NCBI GenBank assembly: GCA_945641355.1
Contig: CALZEQ010000016.1
Location: 1-59,821 of the forward strand
Length of the DNA: 59,821 bases
Direction of reading: 5' to 3'
DNA from: an uncultured Mediterranea sp.
GTDB taxonomy: Bacteria; Bacteroidota; Bacteroidia; Bacteroidales; Bacteroidaceae
This document shows, one piece after another, positions 17,380 through 24,659 of this stretch (positions within the stretch are counted from its first letter, which is position 1; each line of letters starts with the position of its first letter). Made by a program: the position numbers and the translations under genes. The notes below the pieces were generated by a model that saw nothing but the letters and a program-made list of their open reading frames with translations, did not search any database and was not told where the DNA came from.

Positions 17380-17952
17380 ATGGCTGGTGAACTGTATGAT
17401 TGTCATGACATCGGCTTTATAGATCGGAAAGCAAAGGCAACAGAGTGGTGTACCCGCTATCGCGCAATTCCTTATGAACGTCGAAACGAACGTTATGGAA
17501 TGTTACAGGAGCTGTTTGCTGCAGTGGGGAATAATGTATCTGTGGCGGATGACTTTATCTGTGGATTCGGCGATAATATTCGTATCGGCAACAATGTGTC
17601 AATCAATTACTGATGTACTTTCATCGATAGCAATTGCATTACGATAGGGGATGATGTTCTTATCGCACCGGGCGTTCAGATTAATACGGCTACACATCCT
17701 ATTGAGTTGGCTGATCGATTGACTGAAAACTGGAAACCTGGCGATCAGCAATACCGCTGGAGAACCCGTGCTTTGCCTGTTGTGATAGGCAACGGAGTCT
17801 GGATAGGTGCAAACGTTACGATACTGGGCGGAGTGAACATTGGTGATGGAGCTGTGGTGGCAGCTGGAGCAGTGGTCACAAAAGATGTACCAGCCAAGAC
17901 CTTGGTTGGCGGGGTGCCGGCCAAAATCATCAAGCAGCTGCAGGGCGCATAA
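17380..17952 (+). pseudogene. Maltose/galactoside O-acetyltransferase interrupted by one in-frame TGA
   Basis: One reading frame of 191 codons (including the terminal stop) matches the left-handed beta-helix (LbH) sugar O-acetyltransferases such as Maa, except for a TGA at 17611-17613. The N-terminal half has the family start MAGELYD and hexapeptide repeats (GNNVSVADDFICGFGDNIRIGNNVSIN). After the stop the frame resumes as [29 protein letters not shown], with the catalytic His in the ATHP segment, then [20 protein letters not shown] and the C-terminal [11 protein letters not shown]. No frameshift is needed. The family would use acetyl-CoA to acetylate sugars. It is a nonsense-mutated gene unless the base is a sequencing error. 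Downstream rmuC converges on it with a 49-nt gap. Confidence 0.85.
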
Positions 17953-18001
17953 GGGGAAGGGAAGGTGACGGTACGGAAGCGTCGGAATCGGACCTGGATG
18001 G

Positions 18002-19321
18002 TTACTCGTCCTCTTTGGGCAGCACCTTGGCAGCAATGCGTTTCTTGGGGGTCAGACTCATGCCGCGCAGCTGTTCGGCCTGACGGACAATGTTGCCGGG
18101 TCCCTCGGAGTATTGGCGGATGGCTTTGTCGTAATCCTTCTGCAGCGCCGTAATGCGTTCGCCGATGCCAAGGAAAGTATCGGTGAAGCCGGCAATCTTC
18201 TCGTAGAGCGAAGTGCCTTGCTTGATGATGGCCTGTACATTCTTCACCTGGTTCTCACGTTTCCATAGGTCGAGGGTCAGACGCAAGGCACTGATCAGAT
18301 TGGTAGGGCTCATCAGCACCACCTTCTTGTCGTAGGCATATTCCCACAGGTGCGAATCGTTTTGGATGGCCAGCAGGTAGGCACCTTCGGTAGGGATGAA
18401 CATCATGACAAACTCCGGCGACTTGATGTCATAGCGCGAATAATCCTTGTGGCTGAGTTCGTCAATGTGGGCGCGTACCGACTGTAGATGTGCCTTCAGG
18501 CAGCGTGCCTGCTCGTCGCGCTCTTGGGCGGCCGTATAAGCCGTATAGGCTGTCAGCGATACCTTGGAGTCGATAATCATCTCCCGTTCGCCAGGGTATC
18601 TGATGAGGATGTCCGGCTGCATCCGTTGTCCGCTCTCTTCGTTGGTCAGCACCTCACCTCGTTCGTCCTTCAGAAACTCCTGCCTGAAGTAGTGCTCGCC
18701 CTCTATCAGCCCCGATGCCTGCAACAGGCGTTCCAGTATCATCTCGCCCCAGTTGCCTTGTGCTTTCGAGTCGCCTCGCAAAGCGCGGGTCAGGTTATTG
18801 GCCTCTTCTCCCAGTCGGGTATTCAGTTCCACCAGCTCCTTGATGCGTTCGCCCAGCGAGAAACGTTCCTTGGCCTCGATAGAGTAGGCCAGTTCCACCT
18901 TTTCACGAAACGCTTTCAGGTTGTCGTCAAGCGGGCGAAGCAGCTGGTTCAGGTGCTCGGCATTTAGGCGTTTGAAGTCCTCCGTCTTGCTTTGGAAGAT
19001 GCGGTTGCTCAGGTTCTCAAACTCCAGGTTCAGCCGCTTGTGCAAGGCCTCCACCTCTTCCTTCTGCTCGTTCATACGCTCTTCCCACTGTCGTTTCTGG
19101 TCGGCCAGCCGTTCGTTGAAGTGGCGTTCTTGGGTGGCTATACGCTCTTCGGCTACAGTCCGCTCGCGTTCCATGTCGGCTGCATGCTGTTGTCTCAACA
19201 TCTCCTCCCGTTGCCGGGCACCTTCCACTTCCGCCTTCAGTGCAGCCGTTCGGCGGGCAGACAGCAGGTACCCGATAGCCAGGCCTGCAGCCAATCCCAT
19301 CAGTAACAGTATGTATTCCAT
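18002..19321 (-). CDS. rmuC: DNA recombination protein RmuC
   Basis: 439 residues. An N-terminal transmembrane helix ([22 protein letters not shown]) is followed by a long coiled coil (about residues 25-110, rich in E, R, Q and A). The RmuC core then covers about 115-420, with [29 protein letters not shown] near 180, [24 protein letters not shown] near 240 and [13 protein letters not shown] near 315. RmuC is linked to limiting inversions at short repeats; the core is a predicted nuclease fold. Length is normal. It lies 9 nt downstream of map on the same strand, probably co-transcribed. Confidence 0.93.
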   Translation of the reverse strand: MEYILLLMGLAAGLAIGYLLSARRTAALKAEVEGARQREEMLRQQHAADMERERTVAEERIATQERHFNERLADQKRQWEERMNEQKEEVEALHKRLNLEFENLSNRIFQSKTEDFKRLNAEHLNQLLRPLDDNLKAFREKVELAYSIEAKERFSLGERIKELVELNTRLGEEANNLTRALRGDSKAQGNWGEMILERLLQASGLIEGEHYFRQEFLKDERGEVLTNEESGQRMQPDILIRYPGEREMIIDSKVSLTAYTAYTAAQERDEQARCLKAHLQSVRAHIDELSHKDYSRYDIKSPEFVMMFIPTEGAYLLAIQNDSHLWEYAYDKKVVLMSPTNLISALRLTLDLWKRENQVKNVQAIIKQGTSLYEKIAGFTDTFLGIGERITALQKDYDKAIRQYSEGPGNIVRQAEQLRGMSLTPKKRIAAKVLPKEDE

Positions 19322-19330
19322 TCCCTCTTC

Positions 19331-20185
19331 TTATTCCGTCAATACTTCATTCCCATCTTCTGTAATCAGAATCATACTTTCCCATTGTGCCGAGGGTAGT
19401 CCGTCTTCTGTACAGACCGTCCAGCCGTCGGCTTCGTCTATGAAGACGTCGTAGCGCCCCATGTTGATCATTGGCTCGATGGTGAACGTCATGCCGGGTA
19501 CAATCATCATGCCGGTACCTCGCTTGCCGAAGTGTTCTACGTCCGGCTCCTCGTGGAACTTCAGTCCCACTCCGTGTCCGCAGAGGTCGCGTACCACGCT
19601 GTATCCATTTTTTTCGGCGTGTTCCTGAATGGCCGCTCCCACATCGCCCAGACGGGTCCATGGCTGGGCGGTACGTATGCCGATGTCTCTGCACTCACGT
19701 GTCACCTCTACCAGCCGGCGCATCTCGGGAGTGACCTCCCCGATGAGGAACATGCGGGAGGCGTCAGAGAAGTAGCCTTTGTAGATGGTGCTTACGTCTA
19801 CATTCACAATGTCGCCGCTCTTCAGATATTCCGTCGGGCTGGGTATGCCGTGGCATACCACGTCGTTGATACTGGTGCATACGCTCTTGGGGAATCCCTC
19901 GTACAGGAAGGGGGCAGGAATGGCACCGTGGTCGGTGGTGAAGGCATAGACCAGATGGTCTATTTCGGCCGTTGACATGCCTTCGTGGATATGGGCCGAG
20001 ATGCAGTCCAGTAAGGCGGTATTGATTCGCGCACTTTCGCGGATGCCTTCCAGCTGCTCGGGCGTACGCAGCAGGTGACGTTGCGGCAGCTTGTAGCCTT
20101 CCCGCTTATAGTGTTGGATTTTGGCTTCTACTTCATCGGAATAGTTCTTGGGAGTGAAACGCGCTCCGTGCATAAACTTTTTCAT
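19331..20185 (-). CDS. map: Type I methionyl aminopeptidase
   Basis: 284 residues. It removes the initiator methionine from nascent proteins, a metal-dependent pita-bread-fold enzyme. An N-terminal extension of about 45 residues (MKKFMHGARFTPKNYSDEVEAKIQHYKREGYKLP) precedes the catalytic core, as in the longer bacterial MetAPs; it has no zinc-finger cysteines. Core motifs: CTSINDVVCHGIP near residue 103 (substrate His), GDIVNVDVSTIYKGYFSDASRMF with the two metal-binding Asp, LCGHGVGLKFHEEPDV with the metal His and active-site His, and TFTIEPMI and WESMILIT with the metal Glu residues. All ligands are present. The start follows a TTTT-rich leader. Confidence 0.95.
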   Translation of the reverse strand: MKKFMHGARFTPKNYSDEVEAKIQHYKREGYKLPQRHLLRTPEQLEGIRESARINTALLDCISAHIHEGMSTAEIDHLVYAFTTDHGAIPAPFLYEGFPKSVCTSINDVVCHGIPSPTEYLKSGDIVNVDVSTIYKGYFSDASRMFLIGEVTPEMRRLVEVTRECRDIGIRTAQPWTRLGDVGAAIQEHAEKNGYSVVRDLCGHGVGLKFHEEPDVEHFGKRGTGMMIVPGMTFTIEPMINMGRYDVFIDEADGWTVCTEDGLPSAQWESMILITEDGNEVLTE

Positions 20186-20211
20186 TCTCTTTTTCTTTTT
20201 ATCTGTTTATG

Positions 20212-20241
20212 AAAAAGGCAGCTACAAAACTTGTAACTGCC
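20212..20241 (-). terminator. Terminator after tRNA-Gly
   Basis: On the minus strand GGCAGTTACA (20241-20232) pairs with TGTAGCTGCC (20226-20217) with one G-T pair, followed by TTTTT. It terminates the tRNA-Gly transcript before map. Confidence 0.8.
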
Positions 20242-20255
20242 TGATTTTCAATGCG

Positions 20256-20328
20256 AGCGGCAAGCGAGGTTCGAACTCGTGACCCTCAGCTTGGGAAGCT
20301 GATGCTCTACCAACTGAGCTATTGCCGC
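20256..20328 (-). tRNA. tRNA-Gly (anticodon CCC)
   Basis: Cloverleaf read on the minus strand. Acceptor GCGGCAA pairs with TTGCCGC. D arm GCTCAGTTGGTAGAGC. Anticodon stem TCAGC/GCTGA with loop TTCCCAA, so the anticodon is CCC (reads GGG). T arm contains GTTCGAACC. 73 nt including the discriminator base, with no encoded CCA. A -7 box TACCTTTG lies upstream at 20353-20360. Confidence 0.93.
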
Positions 20329-20352
20329 AGGGTTTCTTCGTGAAAACGTTGG

Positions 20353-20360
20353 CAAAGGTA
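20353..20360 (-). promoter_or_regulatory. Bacteroidetes -7 box for tRNA-Gly
   Basis: TACCTTTG on the minus strand, 24 nt before the mature tRNA 5' end. Confidence 0.6.
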
Positions 20361-20435
20361 AGATAATGTTTAGAAATTCACAACAGATTGGGGGATTTAT
20401 TTTTCGGTTTATGAAAGAAAGGCTGCTGCAGGTAC

Positions 20436-20503
20436 AAAAAAATGGCTATCTATCCCAGACAGCCAATCCTTTTGTTAACCTTAAATCTAATACTATGAAA
20501 AAC
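20436..20503 (-). ncRNA. Candidate small RNA, promoter-to-terminator unit of about 70 nt
   Basis: A perfect Bacteroidetes promoter at 20510-20540 on the minus strand would start RNA near 20503. The transcript would run through a leader (TTCATAGTATTAGATTTAAGG) to a hairpin GGCTGTCT/AGATAGCC (20464-20457 with 20451-20444, loop 5 nt) followed by a T-run (20442-20436). No coding potential. The layout fits the Bacteroidales-1 type of RNA motif, defined by such a promoter and terminator, but I cannot confirm family membership without a covariance search. It could instead be an attenuated leader of the tRNA-Gly/map transcript. Confidence 0.55.
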
Positions 20504-20509
20504 ACATTG

Positions 20510-20540
20510 CAAATATACGGACTTTCTGCAATCCTCCAAA
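20510..20540 (-). promoter_or_regulatory. Perfect -33/-7 promoter for candidate small RNA
   Basis: Minus strand TTTG (20540-20537), 19-nt spacer, TATATTTG (20517-20510) followed by C. Full match to the Bacteroidetes consensus, pointing into the candidate small RNA. Confidence 0.75.
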
Positions 20541-20690
20541 ATATACGGGCGTAAATGCCTTGTTTATAACATGAATTAACTTGAAAATAAATTCGTTAAC
20601 GGAATTGTGCGTAAAAGCTGGAGAAGAGTTTCCAAATCTCCCGAAAAAGATGTACCTTAGCCGCCCAATAATAAATAACCATAGCAGATT

Positions 20691-22121
20691 ATGACAATAA
20701 CAGAAGAACTCAACCAGCTATATACGCGCTATACGGGCCGTCCTGCTCTGCGGATAGACGAGATGCCCTCCTCTGGATCCAACCGCCGCTATTTTCGCCT
20801 TACAGGAGACCCTACGCTGATTGGGGTCAGCGGAGAGTCGGCCGAGGAAAACCGTGCCTTCCTCTATATGGCAGCCCACTTCCGCAGCAAGGGGCTGCCT
20901 GTGCCGCAGGTAGTGGCGCAGTCGGACGACTCCATCTTCTACTTGCAGGAGGACCTGGGCGACCAGTTGCTGTTCAACGCCATCGAGAAGGGACGGCAGA
21001 CAGGCGTCTTTGACGAACATGAGAAGGAACTTCTGCGCAAGACCATGAGGCTGCTGCCCGTCGTGCAGTTTGCAGGTGCCGAAGGCATGGACTTTTCCTT
21101 TTGCTATCCGCAGTCCGAGTTCAACAGCCGTTCTATCTTGTGGGACCTCAACTATTTCAAGTATTGCTTCCTGAAGGCTACGGGCATCGAATTTCAGGAG
21201 AACAAGCTGGAGGATGATTTCCAGAAGATGACCGATGTGCTGTTGCGTAGCGGGTCGGCTACTTTCCTCTACCGCGACTTCCAGAGCCGCAACGTGATGG
21301 TAAAGGATGGGGAGCCTTGGCTCATCGACTTTCAGGGCGGACGCAAAGGCCCCGTCTACTACGACGTGGCTTCCTTCCTGTGGCAAGCCAAGGCCAACTA
21401 TCCAGACAGTCTGCGTCAGGAGCTGCTGAAGGAGTACATTGATGCCCTGCGCCGCTATCAGCCGGTAGATGAGAGCTACTTCTATGCCCAACTGAGGCAC
21501 TTCGTCCTCTTCCGTACCTTGCAAGTGCTGGGGGCATATGGATTCCGCGGATATTTTGAGAAGAAGCCACATTTCATACAGAGTGTCCCCTTTGCCATCG
21601 AGAACTTGCGCCGGCTGCTGCAGGAGCCTTATCCCGAATATCCTTATCTCTGCGATGTGCTGCGCAGACTGACGGAACTGAAGCAGTTTACTGACGATCT
21701 GCAGAAGCGCCGGCTGGTGGTCAAGGTCACCAGCTTTGCCTATAAGAAGGGCATTCCCGAAGACCCCAGCGGAAATGGGGGAGGCTATGTGTTTGACTGT
21801 CGTGCGGTGAACAACCCCGGTAAGTATGAACGATACAAGCCCTTCACCGGTCTGGACGAACCTGTCATCCGCTTTCTGGAGGAAGACGGTGAAATTACCC
21901 AGTTCCTGACGCATGTATATGCGCTGGTGGATGCTTCTGTCAAACGCTATATGGAGCGGGGATTTACCAGTCTGTCAGTCTGCTTTGGCTGTACGGGCGG
22001 ACAGCACCGCTCTGTCTACTCGGCACAACACCTGGCCGAGCATCTGAACCAGCAGTTTGGCATACAGGTGAACCTGGTGCATCGTGAACAGAATATCGAA
22101 CAGATTTTTAAAGCACGTTGA
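20691..22121 (+). CDS. Amino-sugar kinase (AmgK/APH-like) fused to RapZ C-terminal domain
   Basis: 476 residues in two domains. Residues 1 to about 310 are an aminoglycoside-phosphotransferase-type kinase as in AmgK, which phosphorylates MurNAc/GlcNAc at C1: nucleotide loop SSGSNRRYFRL, YLQEDLGD hinge, catalytic FLYRDFQSRNVMV, and metal-binding LIDFQGGRKGP near residue 215. Residues from about 340 to the end match the C-terminal domain of RapZ, which senses glucosamine-6-phosphate in enterobacteria: VKVTSFAYKKGIP, VFDCRAVNNPG, FGCTGGQHRSV near 428, and VNLVHRE. The Walker-A N-terminal domain of RapZ is absent. A MurU-like gene follows after 9 nt. Substrate and regulation are inferred. Confidence 0.85.
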   Translation: MTITEELNQLYTRYTGRPALRIDEMPSSGSNRRYFRLTGDPTLIGVSGESAEENRAFLYMAAHFRSKGLPVPQVVAQSDDSIFYLQEDLGDQLLFNAIEKGRQTGVFDEHEKELLRKTMRLLPVVQFAGAEGMDFSFCYPQSEFNSRSILWDLNYFKYCFLKATGIEFQENKLEDDFQKMTDVLLRSGSATFLYRDFQSRNVMVKDGEPWLIDFQGGRKGPVYYDVASFLWQAKANYPDSLRQELLKEYIDALRRYQPVDESYFYAQLRHFVLFRTLQVLGAYGFRGYFEKKPHFIQSVPFAIENLRRLLQEPYPEYPYLCDVLRRLTELKQFTDDLQKRRLVVKVTSFAYKKGIPEDPSGNGGGYVFDCRAVNNPGKYERYKPFTGLDEPVIRFLEEDGEITQFLTHVYALVDASVKRYMERGFTSLSVCFGCTGGQHRSVYSAQHLAEHLNQQFGIQVNLVHREQNIEQIFKAR

Positions 22122-22130
22122 CGACCGCCG

Positions 22131-22883
22131 ATGAAAGCCATGATATTTGCAGCAGGGCTGGGTACACGCCTGCGCCCTCTGACCGACCGAATGCCCAAAG
22201 CACTGGTGCCTGTAGCCGGCAAGCCGATGCTGGAACGGGTGATTTTGAAACTGAAAGAGGCTGGCTTTACAGACCTGACCGTGAACATCCATCACTTTGG
22301 TGAACAGATTGTCGACTTTCTGGAGGCACGTCATCACTTCGGTGTAGATATACACATCAGTGACGAGCGCGATCTGCTGCTGGATACGGGAGGAGGCATA
22401 CGGAAGGCACGTCCCTGGCTGGATGGGGATGAACCGTTCTTGGTGCACAATGCCGATATCTGGTCGGATGTGGATTTGCAGGCCCTTTACCGCCGGCATG
22501 TGCAGAGCCAGGCGGAAGCCACGCTGCTGGTGAGTCGCCGCCAGACGTCGCGTTACCTGCTGCTGGATGATGACAACTGTCTGCAAGGATGGGTCAACAA
22601 ACAGACGCACGAAGTAAAGCCGGCCGATATACGCTATCGCGAAGGGGCTTTTCAGGAGATGGCTTTCGGCGGAATTCAGGTGATTTCGCCTTCGCTCTTT
22701 CGTTATATGGAAGGGAGCGAGTGGGAGGGCAAGTTCTCCATCACCCCCTTCTACCTCTCTGTCTGCCGGAAGGTCTGCATCCAAGGTGCGCCCGCCGAAG
22801 GCATCCGCTGGTTTGACATCGGCCGGCCGGAGACGCTGGCACAGGCCGAGGCCTATCTGCAGATTACAGGCGTTGACGGATAG
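22131..22883 (+). CDS. Sugar-1-phosphate nucleotidyltransferase (MurU-like)
   Basis: A 250-residue nucleotidyltransferase of the GlmU/RfbA superfamily without an acetyltransferase tail, the size of MurU. The NTP-binding signature is AAGLGTRLRPLTDRMPKALVPVAGKPM (about residues 6-32), followed by LLLDTGGGIRKARPWL near 83 and the metal-site VHNADIWSDVD near 105. MurU converts MurNAc-1-phosphate and UTP to UDP-MurNAc, bypassing de novo synthesis and fosfomycin. Its position 9 nt behind an AmgK-like kinase supports the recycling role, though mannose- or glucose-1-phosphate uridylyl/guanylyltransferase activity is possible. Its last 20 nt overlap the end of the convergent ABC ATPase gene. Confidence 0.85.
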   Translation: MKAMIFAAGLGTRLRPLTDRMPKALVPVAGKPMLERVILKLKEAGFTDLTVNIHHFGEQIVDFLEARHHFGVDIHISDERDLLLDTGGGIRKARPWLDGDEPFLVHNADIWSDVDLQALYRRHVQSQAEATLLVSRRQTSRYLLLDDDNCLQGWVNKQTHEVKPADIRYREGAFQEMAFGGIQVISPSLFRYMEGSEWEGKFSITPFYLSVCRKVCIQGAPAEGIRWFDIGRPETLAQAEAYLQITGVDG

Positions 22884-23874
22884 CCTCCATCAGTGCGCCG
22901 ATGGTGGGCAGGGTCAGTACCGTGCCGTCGGCACAGCGCAGTCGGTACTCGGACGTCTCTCCCCAGGCTATGCTGAGCCTTCCTGCCGCCTCTGCCTGTG
23001 TAGCCTGAATGCCGTCGCGGGCCAATGCCTTGCGCAGCATGGAAGCACGTACCCCCTCTGTTTCGGCCAGCTGTATGTGCGAATGGCAGGCGTTGGCGAT
23101 TCTGAATAGGCCGGTCGCTTCGTCAAACACCACATCGTCTGCCGGAAAGAAGGTGGACAGTACACCTTGCAGTGCTAAATCTTCGGGAGTACCGATGCAG
23201 AGCGTTCCTCCCTGTTGCATCAGCCATACCTTGTCCGCCAGCTGCAAGGCCATGTCCATGTCGTGCGTCGAAAGGAAGATGACCTTCCCCGTCTCCCGGC
23301 TGAGGCGGTGCAGCAGGCGCATGGTCTCTATCTTGCTGGGATAGTCCAGAAATGCTGTCGGCTCATCCAGGTAGATGACCGGCGTCTCTTGGGCAATGGC
23401 CTTGGCTATCATCACCTTCTGCCGCTCGCCATCGCTCAGGTTGTGTACACTCTTCTGCTCTAACAGGCGGATTCCTACCCAATCCAGTGCCTGACTCACC
23501 ACGGCGGCATCTTCGGCAGACAAGCCTCCCCAGAAGCCTGTATAGGGCGTGCGCCCCAAGCCTACCAGCTCGAAGACGGTCAGATTCTGTGGCATTGCCC
23601 GTTCCGTCAGGACCACGCTGATGATGCGTGCCCGCTGCTTGTCGCTGTATCGGTCGATGTTTTCTTCATTCACATAGATGCTTCCCGATAGCCGGGGTTG
23701 GAAGGCTGCCAGCGTCCGCAGCAAGGTAGATTTGCCTACACCGTTGGCACCCAACAGGCAAGTCAGTTCGCCGCCGCACAATCGGCCGGAAATTCCCTCC
23801 GCCACTACGTGCCGCCTCTTCTTGTCCTGATATCCGATAGAAAGTCCTTCTATCTCTACTGATTGTTTCTCCAT
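22864..23874 (-). CDS. ABC transporter ATP-binding protein, siderophore/cobalamin type, unpaired
   Basis: 336 residues. Residues 1 to about 255 form an ABC ATPase of the FecE/HmuV/BtuD class: Walker A LLGANGVGKSTLLRTL (about 37-52), Q-loop, signature HNLSDGERQKVMIAKAIAQ (about 140-158), Walker B VIYLDEPTAFLDY, and switch His in LSTHDMDMA. About 80 more residues follow (FRIANACHSHIQ ... LPTIGALMEAIRQRL), longer than usual. No permease or binding protein lies nearby, so it would have to partner with proteins encoded elsewhere. The start MEKQSVEIEG is set by homology; 21 codons upstream are unsupported. The 3' end overlaps the convergent MurU-like gene. Confidence 0.88.
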   Translation of the reverse strand: MEKQSVEIEGLSIGYQDKKRRHVVAEGISGRLCGGELTCLLGANGVGKSTLLRTLAAFQPRLSGSIYVNEENIDRYSDKQRARIISVVLTERAMPQNLTVFELVGLGRTPYTGFWGGLSAEDAAVVSQALDWVGIRLLEQKSVHNLSDGERQKVMIAKAIAQETPVIYLDEPTAFLDYPSKIETMRLLHRLSRETGKVIFLSTHDMDMALQLADKVWLMQQGGTLCIGTPEDLALQGVLSTFFPADDVVFDEATGLFRIANACHSHIQLAETEGVRASMLRKALARDGIQATQAEAAGRLSIAWGETSEYRLRCADGTVLTLPTIGALMEAIRQRL

Positions 23875-23987
23875 ATTTTTCACTTGTTTGATTGCCGAAG
23901 TCTGCAAAATAGTCCTAATCTGTCCGGTCGGGCGCAAATTTAATACAATTTCGCATATAGATAGCCGTTGCTTTCAGAAAAAGAGGC

Positions 23988-23995
23988 TACATTTG
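23988..23995 (+). promoter_or_regulatory. Bacteroidetes promoter for DUF1573 gene
   Basis: TACATTTG, with a TTG at 23968-23970 about 17 nt upstream. 37 nt before the ATG. Confidence 0.5.
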
Positions 23996-24032
23996 CAGCG
24001 TACAATAGTAGAAAACTAAAGAAAACAGACTC

Positions 24033-24431
24033 ATGAAGAAGATTTTATTATGCATGTTGATGTTGGTGGCAGGCATGGGTATCGCCCTTGCACAAGGCAA
24101 AGCGGACATCAAGTTTGAAAAGACGTCGCACGACTTCGGCACCTTCCCCGAAGAGGACCCGATAGTAAGCTATACATTCCAGTTCACTAACGTGGGCGAC
24201 GCTCCGCTGGTCATTCATCAGGCTGTCGCTTCGTGCGGTTGCACCGTTCCCGAATACACGCAGGAGCCGGTACTGCCCGGCAAGAAGGGCACCATCAAGG
24301 TCACTTACAACGGTACGGGTAAGTATCCCGGCCACTTCAAGAAGTCCATCACCCTGCGTACCAACGGAAAGACGGAGATGATGCGGCTTTACATTGAGGG
24401 CGAAATGACTGCCAAACAGGAGAACAACTGA
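24033..24431 (+). CDS. DUF1573 domain-containing secreted protein
   Basis: 132 residues with a signal peptide (MKKILLCMLMLVAGMGIALAQG) followed by one DUF1573 domain, an immunoglobulin-like beta-sandwich common in Bacteroidetes. Typical elements are IKFEKTSHDFGTFPEEDPIVSYTFQFTNVGDAPLVI, then VASCGCTVPEYTQEPVLPGKKGTIKVTYN with the conserved CGC, and GHFKKSITLRTNGK. Exported to periplasm or surface; molecular role unknown. It has its own promoter and terminator and so is monocistronic. Confidence 0.85.
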   Translation: MKKILLCMLMLVAGMGIALAQGKADIKFEKTSHDFGTFPEEDPIVSYTFQFTNVGDAPLVIHQAVASCGCTVPEYTQEPVLPGKKGTIKVTYNGTGKYPGHFKKSITLRTNGKTEMMRLYIEGEMTAKQENN

Positions 24432-24450
24432 TTGCATTCCGATAGCACAC

Positions 24451-24489
24451 ATGGAGAGGGGACTCAACGAATGGGTCTCCTCCTTTTTT
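24451..24489 (+). terminator. Probable terminator after DUF1573 gene
   Basis: An imperfect GC-rich stem (GGAGAGGGGACTC against GGGTCTCCTCC) is followed by eight Ts. The stem has mismatches, so confidence is moderate. Confidence 0.55.
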
Positions 24490-24574
24490 TGCTTTCCAGA
24501 GAAGTTCGTTGCCGGTTCATGCCGTCACGCTGAAGATTTACCTGCATAACGTGATGATAATCGAAGAAAAACAG

Positions 24575-24582
24575 TACCTTTG
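24575..24582 (+). promoter_or_regulatory. Bacteroidetes -7 box for OPT gene
   Basis: TACCTTTG, 77 nt before the ATG, implying a leader of about 70 nt. Confidence 0.5.
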
Positions 24583-24659
24583 TGCTCGCAAGTGTACCGC
24601 ACCCATCTGTGGTATGCCTCTACCGATAAAATGGAATCAAAATAATAACGAATGAGATT

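Noticed and set aside
17611..17613. Selenocysteine or programmed readthrough at the TGA in the acetyltransferase
   Set aside because: No supporting stem-loop is evident, and the family does not use selenocysteine. A nonsense mutation is simpler.
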